Below, piece after piece: positions 42,767 to 52,220 of a DNA stretch of 64,000 nucleotides. Origin of the DNA: Dyadobacter koreensis (GTDB taxonomy: Bacteria > Bacteroidota > Bacteroidia > Cytophagales > Spirosomataceae); contig NZ_FNXY01000001.1 of the NCBI RefSeq assembly GCF_900108855.1, positions 248,001 to 312,000 of the forward strand. Reading direction: 5' to 3'. The translations under genes and the position numbers were made by a program. Under the pieces are notes generated by a model that was given only the letters and a program-made list of their open reading frames with translations, had not been told where the DNA came from and searched no databases. Position 1 is the first letter of the stretch. Every line of letters begins with the position of its first letter.

Positions 42767-43813
42767 CTATAAAATGACCGAAGCTCCGTCTTTCAACCGT
42801 GTCTGGCCTGCTACTACAACTTTGTCTCCCTGTTTTAATCCATCGGAAATGATCACATCATCTCCCTGAACACCACTGGCGGTTATTCTTTTCCTTGTAA
42901 CTTTTTGATCATCACCCGCTACAAAAACATACGTAATATCATCGGCATCCCGTATCACTGCGCTTGCAGGAACCGTAATGGCATCCAATGATTTACCCGT
43001 TGCTATTTTCGTCTGCGCTATCATACCCGGCAGCAGTCTTCCGCCCGGATTCTGAAGCTGAACTTTGACTGTGTAGGATTTACTGACAGCATCAGCCTGA
43101 GGATTTATGATCGCGATTCTACCTGTAAATGTCTGATCTAATGTAGATATAAAAACGCTGGCACTCTGACCCTTTGTAAGCTTCCCTATCTCACTTTCTG
43201 GTACTGTGAGCCTGGCATATACCTGATCGGTTTTAATAATGGTGAAGGCTGCCGCGCCCGGAGCGGCCATAGCACCACGTTCGATCGATTTTACCGTAAT
43301 AATCCCTGACATCGGTGCATAAAGTTTTGTATCGGCAACACGTTTCATAGAAAGATTCTTGTTTGCTTTTGCCTGAGCCAGTTTCGTTTTAATCTCGATA
43401 AAATCCTTTGCCGGTAAACTACCCTTCTGGTACAGGCCGTTCAAACGGGCATACATATCTTCGGCCTGTTCAAGACCGGCACCGGCAATCAGCAGCGCAT
43501 TATCGTATTCAGTTGCATCAATTGCAGCCAAAAGCTGGCCTGTGCCAACATGCTGCCCCTCATCGACTTTAACTGAGCTGACGGTTCCGGGAACCGAAAA
43601 ACCGATCTGAACAGAATTGTCAGCCTCAATCGTACCGGAAAAGCTAAGCTCTTCTGCCTGCCCCCGATTTTGAATCTGCTGGATTGTAACTTTTACAGCA
43701 CGCTCGCTCGCCTTTTTTTCTTCTTTTGCTGAGCAGCCAACCAGTAAGGTGCCAATGGAGGTAAGTAAAAAGACCGGCAGAAAAGCTGGTCTGATAAAAT
43801 AAGATTTTTTCAT
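42767..43813 (-). CDS. RND efflux periplasmic adaptor (lipoprotein)
   Basis: An adaptor of about 348 residues. The preferred start at 43813 gives MKKSYFIRPAFLPVFLLTSI and a lipobox with Cys in GTLLVGC. A further upstream ATG at 43900 adds 29 residues that do not look like a signal peptide. The chain has the usual order: VQIGFSVPGTVSSVKVDEGQ (first barrel-sandwich half), a short alpha hairpin with KTKLAQAKANKNLSMKRV, the second half (LYAPMSGIITVKSIERGA), a beta-barrel and the closing GLKQGDKVVVAGQTRLKDGA. It is the first gene of the second RND operon (adaptor, pump, TolC, pseudo-receiver). A gap of 351 bases separates it from the AraC gene upstream on the same strand. Confidence 0.93.
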   Translation of the reverse strand: MKKSYFIRPAFLPVFLLTSIGTLLVGCSAKEEKKASERAVKVTIQQIQNRGQAEELSFSGTIEADNSVQIGFSVPGTVSSVKVDEGQHVGTGQLLAAIDATEYDNALLIAGAGLEQAEDMYARLNGLYQKGSLPAKDFIEIKTKLAQAKANKNLSMKRVADTKLYAPMSGIITVKSIERGAMAAPGAAAFTIIKTDQVYARLTVPESEIGKLTKGQSASVFISTLDQTFTGRIAIINPQADAVSKSYTVKVQLQNPGGRLLPGMIAQTKIATGKSLDAITVPASAVIRDADDITYVFVAGDDQKVTRKRITASGVQGDDVIISDGLKQGDKVVVAGQTRLKDGASVIL

Positions 43814-44164
43814 TTTTTGCGTGATCGTAGAAACCTTAAAAGTTTGTTTGCAAAGTTGGCTGTTGCGGCAAAGACTTAAAAGGTTTACAAATCGGTTCAA
43901 TTGGTCAAAAAGTCGGTTTTGCTAAATAATTTCGACAAAATAAAATTTAGCGATCTGTTATATGAGGAGAGAAAAAGCACAAACGCTTAAATAATGCTTC
44001 AAAGTAAGATTAACAGCCTATCGTTAACCTAAAGCTTTTAAAATTTTGAAGCAAACATCATAATTTCAAAAGCCAAAAGCGTCATATTGTATCAAAAGGG
44101 AACAAATTTTCTGGTAAAAATGTCTTTCTTATTGAATGTCAGCCCATAGTAAAACTTGTTCTTT
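43814..44164. other. Intergenic region upstream of the second RND operon
   Basis: This 351-base stretch lies between the AraC stop codon and the adaptor start and should hold the operon promoter. A run of short TTTG-containing words is present but no pair with correct spacing was convincing. No coding remnant was recognised. Confidence 0.45.
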
Positions 44165-45055
44165 TCAAAGCAGGTTACGGTAATCCCTTGGTGAAAGCCC
44201 CGTATGGCGTTTAAAGAACTTTCCAAATAATGACTGATCATTAAAATTTAACATATCGGCTATCTGGCTAATATTAAGTGCTGGATCATTAAGAAGGTAC
44301 TTTGCTTCGAGCATTACAACATCATCAATCATTTCCCCGGCGTTTTTGCCTGTGATCTCCTTAACGGTTTCAGTAAGGTATTTCGCTGTGACGCTCAAGT
44401 GACCAGCATAAGCATTTACCATCCTTTGCGTTCTGAAATGTTTTTGAACAAGCTGTATAAATTCCATGACAAGATTTTCTTTTCTGGAAACATAATTACT
44501 GACTGGCTCTGAATATATTCTGCTTAGAGCCGCTATCTCGTAGAGGAATGTTTGAAAAGCAATGTTTAACAATTCTTTGCCATAAGGGTGGTCATCTGCG
44601 CCCAGATATCGCGTTTTTAACTCCCCCATCAACTTTAAAACCATATCCGCAGCCTGCTGGTCCAGTTGCCAAAAAGGCAGGAACCTTGTTGAAAAATATT
44701 CAAACAACTCCGTTTTCAGATTGGAGATTCCAATTCCGTTTAAAAAATCACCCGTGAAGCTAATAACTGAAACGGTCGCGTCCTCGCTAGCCTGGATAAA
44801 CTGCTTCAAAGCATTGGGCGGTGCGAGTATAAATCCGTTCACAGGTACATTGTACTTCTTAAAATTAATTCCCATCGTCATATTTCCTGATGTGATCATG
44901 CAAATGATGATATAATCAGACCTGAAATGTTCGCTGGCAAAATCTTTCTTACGGACAACACTGTTAAGCTCCACCGAGAACCCTCCTGTAACAGCCTGAC
45001 CGCCATGGCCAAATACCTGTAAGAGATCCTCATGCTTGTGGATTGACTGTTTCAT
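44165..45055 (-). CDS. AraC-family transcriptional regulator
   Basis: A 296-residue regulator. The N-terminal ~150 residues have the cupin-type sensing arm (DYIIICMITSGNMTMGINFK then NVPVNGFILAPPNALKQFI). The C-terminal domain has the paired helix-turn-helix: NAYAGHLSVTAKYLTETVKE and LNISQIADMLNFNDQSLFGK, ending HTGLSPRDYRN. It is on the same strand and just upstream of the second RND operon, so it probably controls that efflux system. It differs from the LytS/LytTR pair that serves the first RND operon, so the two pumps respond to different signals. Confidence 0.93.
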   Translation of the reverse strand: MKQSIHKHEDLLQVFGHGGQAVTGGFSVELNSVVRKKDFASEHFRSDYIIICMITSGNMTMGINFKKYNVPVNGFILAPPNALKQFIQASEDATVSVISFTGDFLNGIGISNLKTELFEYFSTRFLPFWQLDQQAADMVLKLMGELKTRYLGADDHPYGKELLNIAFQTFLYEIAALSRIYSEPVSNYVSRKENLVMEFIQLVQKHFRTQRMVNAYAGHLSVTAKYLTETVKEITGKNAGEMIDDVVMLEAKYLLNDPALNISQIADMLNFNDQSLFGKFFKRHTGLSPRDYRNLL

Positions 45056-46624
45056 TAACTGATACGTTTATGCAAAACTAACCTATTAAGAGACAAAAAA
45101 ATGCCCAACAAAGATATCATTGCCAGCCAGGAAATTCTTCATGGAACCACCTCCCTAAATGTCAAACGTAAAATTGACAACATAAAATCCGCTAATTCTC
45201 TTTGCAGATCTTGGATAAAAGACCTTCGTTGCAAACATTGTAGCGCCGAAAACCACAACTCATACTTATCCAGTCCAACAGATCCCGATTCAGCAGCTGC
45301 ACCGTCTTATGCAACCATTTCTGTACCCGCAAAAAATTTCGGTATGAATCAGCAAAAACCCAAAACTTGAATCACTTCGCAAACTGCTACCAGAAGCATT
45401 CCAATAGCAAAAATAGCTATATCGCAAGAAATTCGGTTGTTAAAATAATCATTTTCATATAGAGGCGTGAACCGATTTAATCAACAGCAAAAAATGACTA
45501 TTTACGCTTCGTTCTGACTGCTTCAATAAATACGGTCTTGTCAACGACTCCCAAGAAAACCCGTATCAGTGGCGTTTATGATAAACGATAATAAAGCTGC
45601 GTCGTAATTAACATTTTCAGCGCAGAATAAATCAATGAAAAGGTATATTCGCCATGATTAGGTTGAAATTTAATAATTTCCCCATACATAGATATACAGC
45701 ATCGATAATACCATCCATTTTATACAAACACTTTCAATCCGCGAAATACTGCTGTTTGACATAACTTTTAGTGTCAATTGCTTATGGCTAAATCAGCTAC
45801 TGAACAACAAGTCTATCAGAAAGTTAACCAAACAGTGTTACGTTATTATTTATTGGTTAAAAGCGGCAAGCAAACACCTTCCTATCACATCAACCATACC
45901 CCTCTTCGGCAGCATGACGCAAATACGGTTTCTTTTAAAAATTGCTCATCTTGCTTTCGGTAGATAATGTGCACGATCACCTTCGATACCATTTAGTGTG
46001 AAACTATTAATATGTAGTTTTCTCGAAAATTACCCAATGTCATTACCACCTTCCAGCCTATACGGTTACAACGTTCCCATTTTCATATCGTTAAATTTCG
46101 CTTAAAGCATATGCACAGGTAGAAATGTATAAGTGTCACATTTGCCGCTGCTGACAAAAATATCGAGGCGTACAGTACAATGGTGATACCGCCTGTTTAA
46201 AACGTGGATTTCACAGGCTTCTTACGTAGGTTGTCTTGAAGAAAACACAGCTAGTAAAAAAAGTCTTGGTGTCCGTTTTTGGAGAATTCGGATCTTTTGC
46301 ATTACTGAATCTGTAGAAAAATGACCATCAACTTGGTTTTAACTTTTCCTTACTACTCTTTTTTTAATCTTTTTAACTTAGTCAGTACTGACCGCACTGT
46401 CGAGAAACTACTTTCTGAATTACCGTTGTCAATAGGCTCCGATTTTCTACGCATTGCCAATACAGCAGATGATACTTACCTTGGAAATCTGGTTTCCTAT
46501 CCATCAGGTTTCAATACAAAGACTAAGCTTTGCAACCTCCTATTATGCTGCACATGAACAGGGTAATCGTCTTCTCAAACCTTCCCTGTATTCTTTCCAA
46601 TACTTCCACGATATTGCGAAGCAG
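45056..46624. other. Long non-coding stretch, no convincing gene
   Basis: A 1569-base gap, the longest in the window, between the AraC gene and the metallo-beta-lactamase gene. Open frames at 45101-45370 (89 codons, ATG), 45778-45963 (61 codons, TTG start) and 46321-46557 (78 codons) show no domain, membrane segment or signal peptide. The first is the most protein-like, with several Ser, Lys and Asn and three Cys, but begins only 46 bases from the divergent AraC start. Low-quality frames, A/T-rich runs and no clear repeat suggest decayed DNA, possibly a former mobile insertion. Confidence 0.45.
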
Positions 46625-47494
46625 TTATTTATCCCCCTTCATTTTCTCATCAAAATCCTTCTGCAGATCACTGATTTGCTGGTTATAACCATTTTTATCA
46701 AAAAAGGCCTCGGGGTTATATGCATTACCGGGTTTATGTTTATCAGACAGACCGAACTGGCTGGCGTGTGATGCCAGCCAGATATCAAATCTTAAGTGCC
46801 TCATTGCATTTAGAGTATAGGTATAGTCCTTGGCAATATTAGGGTAGGCAGCTATGTCTGAGAAATTTTCATCCGTTACAATCGTTGGCATATTCGCAAT
46901 CAGCACTCTGTATTTTCTTTTCTCATCTTTCACATCAAACAAATAACTGCATGAACCTTTGGTGTGCCCGGGATGATTGAGCATCACCAGCTGCATGCCG
47001 CCCAACCTGATTGTATCACGATCATGTAATACCCGATCTACTTGTACAGGCTCAAAATCCCGCACCTTTCCTTTTGAGCTATAATCTGAAAGTCCGCCGT
47101 CCTCTGCTGCTGAGGCATCACCTTCGTTGATCATCAGTTTGGCACCAGTCATTTTTTTTATAACAGACATCGCACCCATATGGTCATAGTGGGCCTGTGT
47201 ATTCAGAAGTATTTTTGTATCAGAAAGTTTGAAACCCAGTTTTTCAATATTCCTTTTAATTCCGGTCGCAGAAGATGCAAGTCCGGTATTAATCAGTATA
47301 TTTCCCTTAGGCGTTACAATAAGATAACATGCCAGATCAGAAGTACCAATGTAATACAGATTCCCCGCAATGCGGAATGAGGGGTAAGACTTAGTCCATT
47401 CAGGATGTCTTTCTGATGAAGGCTCTGAAACCTTTTGAGCATTTATCGAATAGTTAGCGCATAAAAAACTAAAAAGCAAAATGAATTTTTTCAT
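46625..47494 (-). CDS. Subclass B3 metallo-beta-lactamase, GOB-like (Gln116 type)
   Basis: A 289-residue exported enzyme. The signal peptide is MKKFILLFSFLCANYSINAQ; a second ATG three codons upstream is less likely. The zinc site has the GOB variant order: NTQAHYDHMG gives Gln100, His102, Asp104 and His105, with His177 in NHPGHTKGS and His243 in LASHASQFG. Subclass B3 normally has His at the first position; Gln there is the mark of the GOB group from Elizabethkingia. Long stretches also match GOB, including EKRKYRVLIANMP and AYPNIAKDYTYT. It would hydrolyse beta-lactams in the periplasm using zinc. Neighbouring gene 89 bases upstream encodes a lipoprotein. The carriage is chromosomal, with no mobile element beside it. 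Confidence 0.92.
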   Translation of the reverse strand: MKKFILLFSFLCANYSINAQKVSEPSSERHPEWTKSYPSFRIAGNLYYIGTSDLACYLIVTPKGNILINTGLASSATGIKRNIEKLGFKLSDTKILLNTQAHYDHMGAMSVIKKMTGAKLMINEGDASAAEDGGLSDYSSKGKVRDFEPVQVDRVLHDRDTIRLGGMQLVMLNHPGHTKGSCSYLFDVKDEKRKYRVLIANMPTIVTDENFSDIAAYPNIAKDYTYTLNAMRHLRFDIWLASHASQFGLSDKHKPGNAYNPEAFFDKNGYNQQISDLQKDFDEKMKGDK

Positions 47495-47592
47495 CAATGG
47501 CAAAAGAATTTTTCTAAAATCATTTAAAACCTGTAATTACAAATAACAGTCAATCACTCAGCAAAATGTGTTTTTATGATGCAATGATTCGA

Positions 47593-48231
47593 TTACTTGG
47601 CTGCTTTGGGTAGCTGTAGAATCTGGATCGATCCCCCCGCGCTGTAACCTGAGAGCTGTATAAATACATGATCACCCTCTTTTCTACGGATCGCGTAAAC
47701 TTTCACCACATTGTTGGTATAATCAATTGAGCCCTCTTCGCCGAAGTACGTAGCCTCGTCTTTGATACGATCGAGTTCTTTTTGCGATACTTTCCCCTGA
47801 AAAATCAGCACACCTCCGGACGCTGTGATTAGATCTTTATAACTTTTTTCAAAATACGGCAAAGACCACTCCTTACCTGTAATACTTGTTATAAACGCTT
47901 TATAAACCTTTCCTTCGATAGGAACCATACCTTTTTGAGTCGGAAAAAACAGTCTGTCGAAGTCGCGGATAAGTGGCTTATTGAGTGGCACTAAGTCAGC
48001 CGGAGGATTAAAAACGGGAAACGCATCCAATTCTTTTTCACTGAAGGAAACTTTGCTGAGGTCAATAGAATCCGCAGGAATTTCTCTACTGGTCTCATCT
48101 GCGGTAACTACGGTGTCTTTCACCAGCTCTGACTTTTCTTTCAGCGTATCTGCTTTACCGGATTTATTGCAGGCAAAAAAAGAACTGATCAAAATTACGG
48201 GAATTAAAATTCTTTTACTTTTCATTTTCAT
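47593..48231 (-). CDS. Periplasm-facing lipoprotein, function unknown
   Basis: A 212-residue lipoprotein. The signal peptide MKMKSKRILIPVILISSFFAC ends in a lipobox with Cys21. A short charged linker (~22-70) leads to a folded region that contains FPVFNPPADLVPLNKPLI, FFPTQKGMVPIEGKVYKAF and EWSLPYFEKSYKDLITAS, ending with a strand-rich IQLSGYSAGGSIQILQL. This resembles the DUF4892-like part of some OmpA-type lipoproteins but has no OmpA peptidoglycan-binding domain here. That comparison is from memory and uncertain. It lies 89 bases upstream of the metallo-beta-lactamase gene on the same strand and may be transcribed with it. Confidence 0.75.
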   Translation of the reverse strand: MKMKSKRILIPVILISSFFACNKSGKADTLKEKSELVKDTVVTADETSREIPADSIDLSKVSFSEKELDAFPVFNPPADLVPLNKPLIRDFDRLFFPTQKGMVPIEGKVYKAFITSITGKEWSLPYFEKSYKDLITASGGVLIFQGKVSQKELDRIKDEATYFGEEGSIDYTNNVVKVYAIRRKEGDHVFIQLSGYSAGGSIQILQLPKAAK

Positions 48232-49012
48232 GGGCTATTTATGGTGGGTAATAGATTATTTAATCACGTAAAGAAAATTCAGACTAACGATCTTTCAAAG
48301 AAAAATATAGGTTCATTTTCTTAATGCACTAATCACTAATCTTAGCGCCTTAGCGATTTCTTCTAGAATATTTATAGAAAGCGCTACACTTTTGCTCAAA
48401 AGCCGGTTTGCATGGCTAACATTGAAAACCTGTTTTACTGTTGAGTCAAATTGTATGAAAGAAAATTTAAACGCTCACAGAGGCCATGAAAGGCAAGCTG
48501 TTCCCGTACCCTGTTGGTCTGTTGATGCTCTGCTGTTGCGAAAGCAACGAGGCGCTTTAAAAGATCATGGCAATTCTCAGTATTTTCAGCGATGACCATT
48601 TTACAGCCCGTACCAGATAATTTTCAAGCTCCCCTTTCAGCCAGATGAGCTCTCGCCTTTCCCACACCGACAGAAAACCATTTGTGCATTGCGGTGTAAT
48701 GATCCCTTTCCTACTACACGTTAAAGGAAATAGCGTACAATTCGCTGACGCACTTTTATCGGCGTGTTTAAAAGAATTGCGAAAAATCTTGCCGGGTGGA
48801 CTCAAGTCACAGGAAAAATTATTCCAAAAAATAACGACAGGTAAAACCCTTTCAAAACTGTCAAACTTTAAGTACTCACATACAACTATTACCAATAGAC
48901 CCCCATCGAATGCTCGGTTCAGGCGTCCCTAAATTGTTTGATGCATAAATACAAAACATTGCGGTATTCCATAAGCTTCAACCTAAATTATTTAAAAAGT
49001 TCGGACTAAATG
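48232..49012. other. Intergenic region upstream of the iron operon
   Basis: A 781-base gap between divergent units. Overlapping frames on both strands (48557-48895 minus and 48645-48932 plus) are open, but neither shows a recognisable fold. The plus-strand one contains a helical-looking CLKELRKILPGGLKSQEK segment, which could be a decayed gene. Nothing else was identified before the promoter of the iron operon. Confidence 0.4.
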
Positions 49013-49043
49013 TTGCAAAGCTGCGTTACGGCATATACTTTTG
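49013..49043 (+). promoter_or_regulatory. Bacteroidota-type promoter of the siderophore operon
   Basis: TTG at 49013-49015, a 20-base spacer and TACTTTTG at 49036-49043 match the Bacteroidota housekeeping promoter (TTTG, 19-21 bases, TAnnTTTG). It ends 47 bases before the start codon at 49091. The following A/T-rich bases contain a TCTAAATA word that could be half of an iron-regulator site; this is speculative. It is the best-matching promoter found in the window. Confidence 0.7.
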
Positions 49044-49090
49044 ATTAATTATAATTGGTCTAAATACAATTAAACCGCGATTTTAATTAA

Positions 49091-49789
49091 ATGATAACTT
49101 CTTTATCTCTAATGCCTCAGAAAGCAAGATTATTAAACAATCTTTTGGGCCACGGCCTTTGGATGGAAAACGATACCTCTGAAAAAACATTCCGCAAACA
49201 CCCCATTAAAATTGCCTACTTGAGCCGGGACGATCAATCTAAAAAGCTGGCTGACGGGTATTTGTATGCCAAGGAATTGGAGCTTTATTTAACCATACCG
49301 GATAGACGGAAATTTAAACGGGCAGCTGTGGCGGGTGATGATCATTTTAATTCGGACTTCACTCACCATGAAGACGGCGTATATATGTCATCGATCAGTA
49401 AGGCTTCGAAAGAAACGGGCAATTCGACGATTTATGAATTCCGCGCAAGTGCCATAGTCAAAGCAGATAAATTGCCTGCGGGAAATGACCAACTTTCAAT
49501 GGTATTCAAATCAAGGTTTTCACTGATGCTTCAAAAATTAGCCGAAACAAACCAGCCTTGGTACCTGACCAGGCTATTCGAAGACAACCCAAGCGAAAAA
49601 CCACATGTAGATCTCGCTTCTTCAAATGCTGGGAATATGCTTATTAATTCCGATAAAAACCGTATGGCATCGTTTACACTATCTGGTCTGGTACCTACAA
49701 ATTCAAAACCTCTACAAGTGAAAACGCCGAAGGGGAACATTTGGGCAAATCTGGTAAGTCGATCGGCAGGTGCGATACGATTTTGGTGA
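49091..49789 (+). CDS. Unknown cytoplasmic protein, first gene of the siderophore operon
   Basis: A 232-residue protein with no signal peptide, no membrane helix and no cysteine. It is rich in Lys, Arg, Ser and Asp (for example YLYAKELELYLTIPDRRKFK and SKASKETGNSTIYEFRASAI). No family was recognised. A strong promoter precedes it by 47 bases, and the first receptor gene starts 53 bases after its stop, so it is the head of the operon. A start at the second Met (49112, MPQKARLLNN) is also possible. Cytoplasmic proteins at the head of iron operons can be regulators, siderophore-release enzymes or chaperones, but nothing in the sequence settles this. Its ORF is clean throughout. Confidence 0.7.
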   Translation: MITSLSLMPQKARLLNNLLGHGLWMENDTSEKTFRKHPIKIAYLSRDDQSKKLADGYLYAKELELYLTIPDRRKFKRAAVAGDDHFNSDFTHHEDGVYMSSISKASKETGNSTIYEFRASAIVKADKLPAGNDQLSMVFKSRFSLMLQKLAETNQPWYLTRLFEDNPSEKPHVDLASSNAGNMLINSDKNRMASFTLSGLVPTNSKPLQVKTPKGNIWANLVSRSAGAIRFW

Positions 49790-49842
49790 AAGTTGCCAAA
49801 TATGCTTTAGTATCAATCATTTCACCCACTCATCTTTCCATT

Positions 49843-52209
49843 ATGAGAATATTATCTCTTATTTTCTTAATTCTTATTATGTCCGTCTCAGATACCTGCG
49901 CACAGACAGGGAGTCTCAATGGGCAGATCCTAACCTCTGACGGGCAGCCCGCCGAATTTGTAAATGTTGGCATTAAAGACCTCCAAATCGGGACAATTAC
50001 CGACGCCAAAGGTCATTTCCGCATTAAAAAAGTGCCTGCTGGTAATTATATCTTGTATGTGCAACTGATAGGATACAGCGCGATCGAACAATATATCGAA
50101 GTAAAGGGTGAAACTACGGTTCCCGCTATTTCTCTAAAAGAAAATGCCCAGGTATTACAGGAACTGCTCGTTAAAGGAAACACCAACCGTTTCGCCCAGA
50201 AAGAATCGGAATATATCGCCCGGCTTCCACTGAAAAACATGGAAAACCCGCAGGTTTATAACGTGGTTTCCAAAGAGATTATGCAAGAACAGATTGTGAC
50301 CGATTATAAAAGCGCCTTCAAAAATATTCCGGGTGCCAATTCCGGTGTATCGCATTCCAGCAACGGACGTTATATGAACGTAACGAGGGGTTTTAACCTG
50401 GGCAATGCGGCCAGAAATGGCGTTGGGACATCTTCCGTTGCGGAAATTGATCCGGCCAATCTTGAAAGAATTGAGGCGATAAAAGGCCCATCGGGAACAC
50501 TTTACGGAGCAAGCCTATCCACTTTTGGAGGACTTTTTAACCGGGTGACCAAGAAACCTTTCGATGTTTTCAAAGGACAGGTCTCATTGACAACCGGAAC
50601 GTGGAACCTTAACCGGTTGACTGCGGACATCAACACGCCTCTGAACGATGAAAAGACAGTTTTATTCCGAATCAACACGGCGCTGCACGGTGAAAAAAGT
50701 TTTCAGGATGCCGGTTTTTCTAAAACCTACCTGGTGGCCCCAACCTTATCCATTAAGGTGAATGACCGCCTGTCGGTACTGTTTGATGCTGAACTTTATG
50801 GCAGAAAAGGTACCAATATATATGGAAACACCATTGCGTCCACCAATGTGCAGGTATCCAGCATTGATCATCTGAAAATCGGGTACAGACAGTCATTTAC
50901 CAACAATTCGATCATTGCCACTACACGGACCCAAAACCTTTACTCGCAGATCAATTACAAAATAAGCAGCCAATGGACTTCACAGACTAACATTGGTAAT
51001 AGTCTTGTTGAATTTGAATTCCCTGCGATGACACTTAACACAATCACAGATTCTACCGTTACCCGCAACATCTGGGACCAATATACCCGCCAGGTAGCCA
51101 CGCAGGTCCAGCAGAATTTTATCGGTGATTTCAAAATTGCTGGCTTCCGCAACCGCATCGTGGCCGGACTGGATTACAGTTCCGTTAATTTCGATTTCCC
51201 AAATACGCGCGGCGCAGTTTACGATACGGTCAATTTTATTAATCCCGGTAAACGTTACGCTGCGATCAGCATTAATGAAATCAAAAATAAAGTGGCAGCC
51301 GTCACCGTAAACAGCGGAAGCTCGGCAAAATATAATTACATGGGCGCCTATTTTTCTGACGTTTTCAACCTGGCTGAGAACCTGATGGTCATGCTGAGCC
51401 TACGTGTGGACCGTTTTGATAACAAAGGTTCTTATAGCTATACTGCAAATACAACCACCGGACTATACAAGCAGACGGCATTATCCCCAAAATTTGGGGT
51501 GGTATATCAGCCTGTGAAAGAGAAGGTTGCCATTTTCGCTAACTACATGAACGGCTACCAGTTTGTAGCACCAGTAAACCAGCCAGACGGCTCCGTTTCC
51601 AATTTCAAACCTCAGTTTGCCAATCAGACAGAAGCCGGTGTAAAATTCGACGTGCTGGATAACAAAATCAGCGCCACAATCAGCTATTACGATATTAAAG
51701 TAGTCAATCAGTTGCGTACCGATATGGAAAGAGATCCCGTGAACGGAAACCGTTTCCAGATCCAGGACGGTAATCAGACCAGCAGAGGCATTGATTTTGA
51801 ACTGATCATCAATCCTGTCTACGGGCTGAATATCCTGGCCGGTTATGCCTACAATGCCAGCAAACTCGAAAAAGCCAACGAGAACGTAAATGGTCGCCGC
51901 CCGACCAACTCGGGAGCAGAAAACACGGCGAATCTTTGGGCAAGTTACCGCCTCACTTCCGGTGCGGCGAAAGGCCTGGGCTTAGGTGCAGGTTTCAATT
52001 ACAGCGGAGAACAGTTTGTGATTAACAATTCCGCACGCGAGTTCACGATTCCGGCCTACACGGTAATGGACGCGACTGTGTTTTTCGAGCAGCCCGGCTA
52101 TCGTATCGGCCTTAAACTGGACAATCTCAACAATGAAAGATATTGGAATACGTCTCTACAGCCTCAGACACCGAGACGCTTTTCAGCAAGTGTAACCATT
52201 AAGTTTTAA
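49843..52209 (+). CDS. TonB-dependent siderophore receptor, copy 1
   Basis: A 788-residue outer membrane receptor. The signal peptide is MRILSLIFLILIMSVSDTCA. Residues ~23-105 form a carboxypeptidase-like beta domain (GQILTSDGQPAEFVNVGIKD, GHFRIKKVPAGNYILYVQLI). The plug has NPQVYNVVSKEIMQEQIVTD, PGANSGVSHSSNGRYMNVTR and LERIEAIKGPSGTLYGASLS, matching TonB-siderophore receptors. The rest is a 22-strand barrel ending in FSASVTIKF with a terminal Phe for outer membrane assembly. An open frame begins upstream at 49741, but the Met at 49843 starts the signal peptide. It is very similar to the next gene, so the two arose by duplication. It would import ferric siderophores with TonB and the inner-membrane genes downstream. 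Confidence 0.95.
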   Translation: MRILSLIFLILIMSVSDTCAQTGSLNGQILTSDGQPAEFVNVGIKDLQIGTITDAKGHFRIKKVPAGNYILYVQLIGYSAIEQYIEVKGETTVPAISLKENAQVLQELLVKGNTNRFAQKESEYIARLPLKNMENPQVYNVVSKEIMQEQIVTDYKSAFKNIPGANSGVSHSSNGRYMNVTRGFNLGNAARNGVGTSSVAEIDPANLERIEAIKGPSGTLYGASLSTFGGLFNRVTKKPFDVFKGQVSLTTGTWNLNRLTADINTPLNDEKTVLFRINTALHGEKSFQDAGFSKTYLVAPTLSIKVNDRLSVLFDAELYGRKGTNIYGNTIASTNVQVSSIDHLKIGYRQSFTNNSIIATTRTQNLYSQINYKISSQWTSQTNIGNSLVEFEFPAMTLNTITDSTVTRNIWDQYTRQVATQVQQNFIGDFKIAGFRNRIVAGLDYSSVNFDFPNTRGAVYDTVNFINPGKRYAAISINEIKNKVAAVTVNSGSSAKYNYMGAYFSDVFNLAENLMVMLSLRVDRFDNKGSYSYTANTTTGLYKQTALSPKFGVVYQPVKEKVAIFANYMNGYQFVAPVNQPDGSVSNFKPQFANQTEAGVKFDVLDNKISATISYYDIKVVNQLRTDMERDPVNGNRFQIQDGNQTSRGIDFELIINPVYGLNILAGYAYNASKLEKANENVNGRRPTNSGAENTANLWASYRLTSGAAKGLGLGAGFNYSGEQFVINNSAREFTIPAYTVMDATVFFEQPGYRIGLKLDNLNNERYWNTSLQPQTPRRFSASVTIKF

Positions 52210-52220
52210 CATTTCCACAC

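Noticed and set aside
45101..45370. 89-codon frame beside the AraC gene
   Set aside because: It begins 46 bases from a divergent start codon and lacks any recognisable fold; not supported well enough to list as a gene.
48557..48932. Overlapping frames on both strands upstream of the iron operon
   Set aside because: Neither has a family match; both being open over the same bases suggests chance, although a decayed gene is possible.
49045..49090. Possible iron-regulator (Fur-like) operator
   Set aside because: Only a TCTAAATA half word is visible; no clear palindrome, so it was not listed as a site.
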